The notes beneath the pieces were generated by a model. The model had not been told where the DNA came from. It ran no database searches and saw only the letters and a list, made by a program, of their open reading frames with translations. The translations under genes and the position numbers were made by a program. Below, piece after piece: positions 57,541 through 64,000 of a stretch of DNA of 64,000 nt. The DNA is from Platycarya strobilacea. Taxonomy: Eukaryota > Streptophyta > Magnoliopsida > Fagales > Juglandaceae. The stretch spans positions 16,181,140-16,245,139 of the forward strand of contig CM072545.1 of the NCBI GenBank assembly GCA_036898215.1. Direction: 5' to 3'. Within the stretch, counting starts at the first letter, position 1, and each line of letters starts with the position of its first letter.

Positions 57541-58716
57541 TTAATAGAAAATTCATATTTTGATATCTTATTTTGACATTTTAATTTTTTTTAATAGTAC
57601 TTGAAAATCTAACTATTAGTATATTGATATATTTTTATATTTTTTAATAATAATTTAAAATGATAAAAAAATATATAAATAGAAAATTAATAAAAAAATA
57701 AAAAGTTTGATTTTGGCATAGCAATATCTTGCAGCGGGCTGGGTGAAGTACCGCTCTTATTAATATTCGCGTACGTAATAATAGATTTTGATCGTTCCAA
57801 ACAGTCTTTGTTTTAGTTTTGGTCGTGAAATGCTGGCAGGCTTTATCCCAAAGTTCCCTTTTACTATAAATTTTATTTTGGAAGAATTCAAGTTCTAATC
57901 ATAATGTTTCGTGATTTCTTATATTTCTTATTTATTTATTTCTTGCATTATTAAAGTGTATATACAAAAACTTATTAGAAATGGTTCTAATAATTTTGGC
58001 TTTCTTGCGGAGCTCCTCAGATATAGCAATTAGGTGATGCAAGATAGGTCGTGTTTGGTATTTTAAAGAATTAACAATCGTACTAAAGCTCCCAATAAAC
58101 AGTTTCTACTTTATTGTCAATTTTAATTGTTTAAATATTAATTAATAAGTGTTAATTATATAGAAAGTAGATATTTCGTCATCATAATATCAATGCATTT
58201 TTCCCCTGGGTTTACTCAGTTTATTTTTTGGAATAATTAATTATGGAACTTTTGCTCAGAACGTTTCGGCCTCTTTTAATAAGAAATCTTCGGTTTTGGT
58301 TAGAACGTACGTTTGATCATTTAGTTTCTTTTTGGAGATAAAACTATCTTATTTTATTATTAAAACTTCTTAAAATTTTTATATAAAATAGAATAATAAA
58401 TATTAAATTTTTTTTAATATTAACACAATAATAATAATAATAAATAATATTCTAACAATATTTTATCTAAATTTCAAATTTTATCTAAATTATTTTATTT
58501 TATATCACTATTCAAATGGAGCTGATAAATCTACATACTCATGAGTAATCTATTTATAAAGGATTTGCGCGCTAATAGAAAAATGTTGGATGTGACATCA
58601 ACTACATGAATGCTTGTGGCTAACGTAGGATTTTCTGGAGTACTAATCTCTTGTTTTGCGTTGAGGCCTTCACAGCTAATAATAACGATTTGCAGCATAG
58701 AGAGGCCATCACTGGA
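57541..58716. other. AT-rich sequence before the second ankyrin gene
   Basis: No coding sequence is visible. From about 58625 the sequence resembles that upstream of the first ankyrin relic (AGGATTTTCTGGAGTACT). TAATAATAATAATAA occurs near 58430. The frame of the ankyrin exon opens at 58624, but the first in-frame ATG is at 58717. Confidence 0.5.
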
Positions 58717-61412
58717 ATGGATCATATCATCTATAATGCAGCGGCACAAGGCAACCTACATTATATTTCCGATCCACTTGATGGGTTTTCAACTCTTAAT
58801 AAAAATCCAATTCTACATATTTGCATTTCAAGTATTCTCGTTGAAGAAGATTCTCGGGCCGTTGGAGGAACTGACCAAGCCTCGGCATCAATATTTGTGA
58901 AAAATGTACTAGACAAGTGTCCGTCACTTTTATTGAAAGCCAATGCGGAAGACGATACTCCATTACATTTGGCGGCAAGATATGGGCATACTTCCATTGC
59001 CAAAGTCCTGATTGAACATCAAAAATCCCAACATCAAAATCTCGAAAGTAGAGTCATTGAAGCTACTGAGGAGATGATTGGAAAGCTAAACAAAGAAAAA
59101 CACACGGCCTTACATGATGCTATACGTCACAATCACATTGAAGTGGTAAAACAGTTACTAATGGAGGTAGATCCTGAATTTTCGTTTGATGCTAATGTTG
59201 CTGGTGAAACCCCAGTTTACTTGGCTATCGAGAGATGCTTTCCAGATGTGGTGTCAGAAATTTTAAACAAATTGGAGTCACCAGCTTATGATGGCCCCTT
59301 TGGTAGAACAGCTTTGCATGCTGCTGCATTTTATTAAGATGATAAAGGTATTGCCTATTTTATCTCTTCCGCATTTATGTAGAATATGATTTGGTAAAAA
59401 ATTATTTATGTGGTTGTTTTAGATTAATTTCATGCTTAACATATTGGTAAATAAACTATAGACTCATGATGTCTGCTTTGTTTTGCATTTGCCTTTTGTA
59501 AGTATAAATTTTATTTGATGATAAAGGGCTGATTACTAAACACGGCTCCACATTAAATGATCATCTGAATATTTCTTTTTCCATCTCCCAACGTTTAAAT
59601 TGTTTTAGGAATGACTATGAGCCAAAATATATTGGAAAGATACGGAGGGGATATTTGTAAAAAAGCAGACCAAAATGGTTGGACTCCGCTTCACATGGCT
59701 GCATACATGGTCAACTATATTGCAACAACAGTTTTGATGGAATGGGATAGAGAGGTAGCATATATGAAAGACGCAGAGGGTAGGACACCTCTTCACATTG
59801 CTGCCCATCAGGGCAACGACATGGTGATGCAACTGATTATATATGAGTGTCCGGATTGTTGCGAAGTGGTTGACAATGAAGGCCGCAATGCACTCCATCT
59901 CGCCCTGAACAGCGTGTGGGGGAAAGAAGCAGCGCTAACCATCCAAGAAAATTCGTGTCTCAGGAATCTTTTGAATCAGAAGGACAATGACGGGAATACA
60001 CCTCTCCATCTCTATTACAATTCTGCTGCTTCCTACCACCGTTGTGTCCTGAATTCTCCAAGAGTTGACAAAATGGTCTTCAACAAAAACAACCAGACTG
60101 CTTTTCAAATCTTAAAGAGTAAATGCCCTCCAACTGATGATGATATTGATGCTGCTGTTGTTGCTGTTGCTGTTGCTGCTTATAAGGTAACCTAATCTTT
60201 TATCTTTCTTCAAAAAATAAAATTATATACTTAATATTCAAATATTTACTTCTTTTCAATAAGATATGCTAAGGAAAAGTACCGAAACCAAAATAATTCA
60301 TAGATCAAACTGGAAACAAATTAAAAAACTATACTTGGAAAATAAATATTTTTCAGTTGTAATAAATAATTTTAAACTATCGATTGATCATCGACATTTT
60401 TAATTTCTCTCTTTTGTCAAAACCATGTTAATTAAGCCATATATACTTCTAAATAGCTATTGAAATCTTCAAAGCAAGCTTGTAGCTTCCATATCTATTA
60501 AATGATTTGTTATACAATTATGGCCAACCACAACTTCTTTTTTTTTTCTTTTTCACTTCGACCACAATATTTACCATTATTTCCTTTCGTTTGGCCCCCT
60601 AAGTCTCTAAATCAGTGTGAAGCTCCCCTCGTAGAAGAAGAGTTTGAAATAAAATGTCATGTTAATTGAAACCTCGCTTTTTCCAATGCTTTTTCCAACA
60701 AATATTATTTTATACCGAGCCGCCTTTCTTTTTCCAAGAAATATTATTTTCATTTGTTTTCTTTTCTTACTTTCTTTCGATCTTTAGAAAAATAAAGAAT
60801 ACTCACAATTCGGTCCATTACAAATATTGGTTCCATTAGAAATATGGACGGGTATTAAAAGTCGGGCATGATGACATTGAGAAGAAGCCGGAGGAGGGGG
60901 ATCAGGAGTACTTGAAGAGGATTGAGAATAGAGAGAAGGCGAGGAAGAAGAAGATAGAGGAGAAGGATAAAGCGGCTCAAGCCCATTTGGTAGTTGCTGC
61001 ACTCATTACAACTGTGACTTTTGCAGCGGGCCTTACCATGCCTGGGGGCTTCGTTGGTGAAGATGATCATCCATATCCAGGCTCTGCAATTTTGAGGAAA
61101 AGTGCTGCTTTTAAAGCATTCATCGTTACAAATACCTTATCATTGATGCTATCTAGTTCTGCTATCTTTATGCACCTATTTATACCGCTTATCTCATCTG
61201 AATATTTCTTAGAAAAGCGCACAAGTTTTCTTCAAATAGCCTTTTGACTACTTTTTTCCTCTATGGCACCAATGATTTTGGCATTTATCAAAGGTACATA
61301 TGCTGTATTAGCACATTCAGATATTGCCATTCCAACTTGTATTATTTGCTTATCCTTTATTCTCATCCTTATTTATATATTTGTAAAAATATCGTTATAC
61401 ACACTGCTTTAG
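58717..61412 (+). pseudogene. ACD6-like ankyrin-repeat/PGG-domain gene with two in-frame stops
   Basis: Three exons fit: 58717-59347, 59609-60186 and 60840-61412, with phase-compatible GT/AG junctions (AAAG|GTATTG, TTTTAG|GAATG; TATAAG|GTAACC, CCATTAG|AAATATGG). The ATG at 58717 gives MDHIIYNAAAQGNLHYIS, the usual start of the family. Ankyrin repeats follow: DDTPLHLAARYGHTSIAKVL, HTALHDAIRHNHIEVVKQLL, GETPVYLAIERCF, GRTALHAAAFY, GWTPLHMAAYM, GRTPLHIAAHQGND, GRNALHLALN and GNTPLHL. Exon 3 has KVGHDDIEKK, a basic helix and the PGG membrane domain (LTMPGGFVGEDDHPYPGSAI). Relatives act at membranes in defence and cell-death signalling. Defects: TAA inserted at 59334-59337, four codons before the first donor, and TGA at 61245-61247 where relatives have Trp. 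Reading on to TAG 61410 restores the last membrane helices. Confidence 0.85.
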
Positions 61413-61944
61413 CATGCAAAGAGGTTCCTGTTCTGATCAATAAAAATAATATTATGAATATGCGACTTTCTTTTTAAGATAAATATTAGTGTATTAATTT
61501 CAGATTTAGTAAATTAGGCTTTGTTCGATTTTAGGAAATTTTTAAAATCATTTTATTAATCATTATAATTTTTTCAAATTTTCACGTAAAATAATATAAA
61601 CAATTTAACATCTTCAAATTTTAAAATAAAAAATAATATTAAAAAAATATATTCTTTCAATATTTGATTCTATTTTTAACTTTTATATCAACTTATTTTA
61701 TATACGAAAAAAAAATATGCTTAGTTTTTGCCGATTTCGAAAATGCCACCTCGGTTTCTCAACTCGTAACATTTATACTTGTAATTTCAAACTTTTACAA
61801 CCCGCACCTTCTATGGATCTCTTGTAAATAAATTTAAAAGAAAAAAAAAAAAAGATCAAATCTCTCTCTTTTGAGGTACTGAGTTTTTTCTCTCTAGGCG
61901 AAGGAGTCTCTTAGGCTGGTTGTGACTAGCTTGAAGAGGGTATC
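61413..61944. other. AT-rich stretch, no gene seen
   Basis: Downstream of the ankyrin gene. It may hold its 3' untranslated region (AATAAAAATAATATTATG near 61438). An A-run at 61838-61855 and CTCTCTCTTTTGAGG lead into the LINE fragment. Confidence 0.45.
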
Positions 61945-62500
61945 ATGGCGTATGAGTTGACTAGGTAGTGGGATGGGTTCAAGCTTACAGAACAGAAGAG
62001 TAAAGAGATGGCTCTACCATCTACTATCATGGAGACGGGCCGAAGGCACCTGGAAAGTTTTGTGTGCTGGCCATAATCATAGTAGAGAAATCTATTAACA
62101 AGGAGGCCGCCTTCCAAAATACAATGACCAAAGTTTGGAGGCTAGAAAGTTGGATTCAGTTCTTTGAAATAGGTGATAACATGTTTTTGATTTGAGTTCA
62201 ACAAGGATGAAGACAGACAACAAGTGATCAAAGGAAGGCCTTGTTCCTTTGATAGATGGCTCTTATGTTTACAGTCTTTTGAAGGAAATATGCCGGCTTT
62301 TGAAGGAAATATGCCTATCTCTGATGTCCAGTTTACTAGAGAGAAGTTTTGGCTCCAAGTGCATAACATGCCTCTCAGTTCTATGACAAAAGATGTGGGC
62401 AACCAGATAGACTCCAAGTGCATAACATGTAACGTCGAAAGATTCATTCCTCAGCCTGCCTTTCAAAGTAAGTATAAAACAGCTAGCGAATGTAGCTGAT
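61945..62500 (+). pseudogene. LINE ORF1 fragment (DUF4283-type RNA-binding protein)
   Basis: ATG 61945 begins MAYELTR-stop-WDGFKLTEQ. Then, in changing frames, come LAIIIVEKSINKEAAFQN, TKVWRLES, FFEIGDNMFLI, IKGRPCSFDRWLLCLQSFEG, ISDVQFTREKFWLQVHNMPL and MTKDVGNQI. These are the DUF4283 signatures of plant L1-type LINE ORF1 and related zinc-knuckle proteins (VWRP, GDNLFLFEF, KGRPWSFD, FWVQIHNLP). It includes a 19-bp tandem duplication (TTTTGAAGGAAATATGCC, 62277 and 62297), and the phrase CTCCAAGTGCATAACATG is repeated at 62351 and 62411. No reverse transcriptase follows, so it is a 5' fragment or truncated copy. Confidence 0.75.
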
Positions 62501-64000
62501 ACCACTAGTTGAAGTATATTCACTCCACTTTTATGACGGCAATTAAGCTAATGGCCCGCTCCACGTACGTATATAACTGACATTATCAATCCAATTTATT
62601 TTCTTTTAGTATTGAAAAGAACAACTGAGTTGAATTGCAAAGTTATCAGCCAACTCATTGATGAAAATGAAAACCAAACTTCCAAAATTGTGGGATGTTT
62701 TCAACAACAAAAAAAAAAAGAAAAAGAAAACTTGCGAGTTGATTATGTTAGATATAATGTTGATGGATGAAGAGGTTTGGTACATTTGTATAACATAATC
62801 TTTTCTTCAGCCACTCTTTCAAGTAGAGTGTGTAAGCGTCGTACAGTCACTTTAAGAAAAAGTAAAAACTATGATTAAAAAATTAATTTTTTTATGAAAA
62901 ATTAATTCTTTTTATATAGATCCCATATTTATTTGTTTTTTTTTCCAAAACGATTGCACAACATTTACATACTCACGACTGCAAGTATTATTTCTCATTT
63001 ATGTAATTTTGCTCACAAGTTCAGACTACAACTATGAGAAGGTGGACCTCAAATTTCAGGATATATAGTGGTAAGAACCAAGAGGAAATTGAGCCCCCGT
63101 GACAGCTCTAAAAGAGTGAGATAAGTTTGAATATATCAGATAACTTTTCTTGATACACAGCTAATTCTTCCAATGATACAAAGATTAAATATCTACATTA
63201 TACCTGATATGGAAATGATACAGATGTTGGACTCATTTAAAGATGAAATGACTATTATATTTCATTAAATAACTCAATTTTGATTGGTTCTAAGCATCGG
63301 TTAGCTATGTGACTAGTTGTTTGTAATTTTCGAAGTATGAAGATTTATTTCGAGTATTTAGGTATTTAGATAAGTATTTTTTTAAGTATTTAGGCAATAT
63401 TGATGATTATTTAAGTGTATATTTATTACGGTGCAAAATAGTTTTTTAGATAGATTGATATTCGATTGCTTATACTAGCATCAAAGTTGGTACCTACAAT
63501 TCATGTAACTCTTTGATCATGGCCTTTTGGTATATTTTAACGCAGCCATGTTCTTTAATTTGATTATGACTGTCAAATATCATAGATGTGCGTATTTAAT
63601 CAAGAACTAGAGAATTATACAAGATGTTATGCTTGAATTTTTATGTATTTTCTTAAATTACTTGATTTTCACGTTGCATCATACTCTGATAAATTGAAGT
63701 AATAGGCTAACTATATTACCATCATACTTTTAAGACAATTACAGATTGAGACCACGGTACAAATTGAAATTGTGAATCAGAATGCCAATTTAATTTCGTT
63801 AGTCAGATAGCACAATATGCAAATCTATTTCTTATTGATTTTACTAGTTTGAATTCACATATAAATTATACTCACCAGTTAATCCCACCCACTACCATTG
63901 CATCGGTAGGAGAATAAGAGTACAAAAAAAGGTTAAGACAGAATAAGATCGATGCTCTGTTCTGTAGTATTTAAACACTATGATCAGGGAATTAAATGGC
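62501..64000. other. AT-rich stretch to the window end, no gene seen
   Basis: No ORF with recognisable residues. Small A-runs (62709-62719), T-runs (62937) and a GTATTTAGGTATTTAG type repeat near 63355-63400 are present. I see no terminal repeats or exons. Confidence 0.5.

Noticed and set aside
1..64000. tRNA, rRNA, CRISPR arrays, operons and ribosome-binding sites
   Set aside because: None seen. The sequence is eukaryotic with introns and retrotransposons.

Overview
This window looks like nuclear DNA from a flowering plant, most likely a woody eudicot. It is AT-rich and dominated by nested retrotransposons and DNA transposons. The gene traces (MADS-box, CDPK, ACD6-like ankyrin/PGG) carry plant-type introns. 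A more exact placement (Fagales-like) would be a guess. I found no bacterial features, rRNA, tRNA or CRISPR array. Every recognisable coding unit is broken by a stop, a frameshift or an insertion, so I report no intact gene.

Layout. 0-2.5 kb: a broken MADS-box first exon on the minus strand. 2.5-5.9 kb: a 3.3-kb solo LTR (minus) with a near-perfect target duplication. 5.9-8.0 kb: a short exon-like ORF of possible transposase origin. 8.0-11.5 kb: a decayed Athila/Tat-type Ty3 element (minus; RT, protease, gag, primer-binding site). 12.4-12.9 kb: a copia-type solo LTR. 14.3-14.7 kb: a Tourist/Harbinger-like foldback MITE. 14.8-15.3 kb: the C-terminus of a hAT transposase. 16.7-21.5 kb: an unclassified repeat (R) split by a 4.16-kb CACTA element. 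24.0 kb: a (CT)36 microsatellite. 25.2-32.5 kb: copia element A, split by a 2.2-kb solo LTR. 33-35.5 kb: Ty3 LTR-like remnant, minisatellite and a copia gag fragment. 35.5-46.3 kb: a second copy of repeat R, split by a CACTA-like element that holds a captured CDPK gene fragment and, nested inside it, copia element B.

47.2-61.4 kb: two related ACD6-like ankyrin loci. The first is an exon-1 pseudogene split by a 658-bp copia solo LTR. The second keeps three exons (ankyrin repeats plus PGG membrane domain) but has two in-frame stops. Between them lies copia element C (8.2 kb), nearly intact apart from one frameshift, one stop and a 3.0-kb solo LTR inserted with a perfect duplication. 61.9-62.5 kb: a LINE ORF1 (DUF4283-type) fragment. 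The rest is AT-rich sequence in which I see no genes.

The most unusual signal is in two of the large solo LTRs, at 29722-31936 and 51265-54296. Each carries a cluster (4 and 11 copies) of a GC-rich near-palindrome, GGCGATACGTAACGCC. Many copies are flanked by short arms that differ between copies but remain complementary within a copy, as expected for repeated hairpins with a fixed core and covarying stems. A second palindromic module, built on CTCGCTCGAGCGAG, is shared by the 3.0-kb solo LTR and the unrelated copia solo LTR inside the first ankyrin pseudogene.
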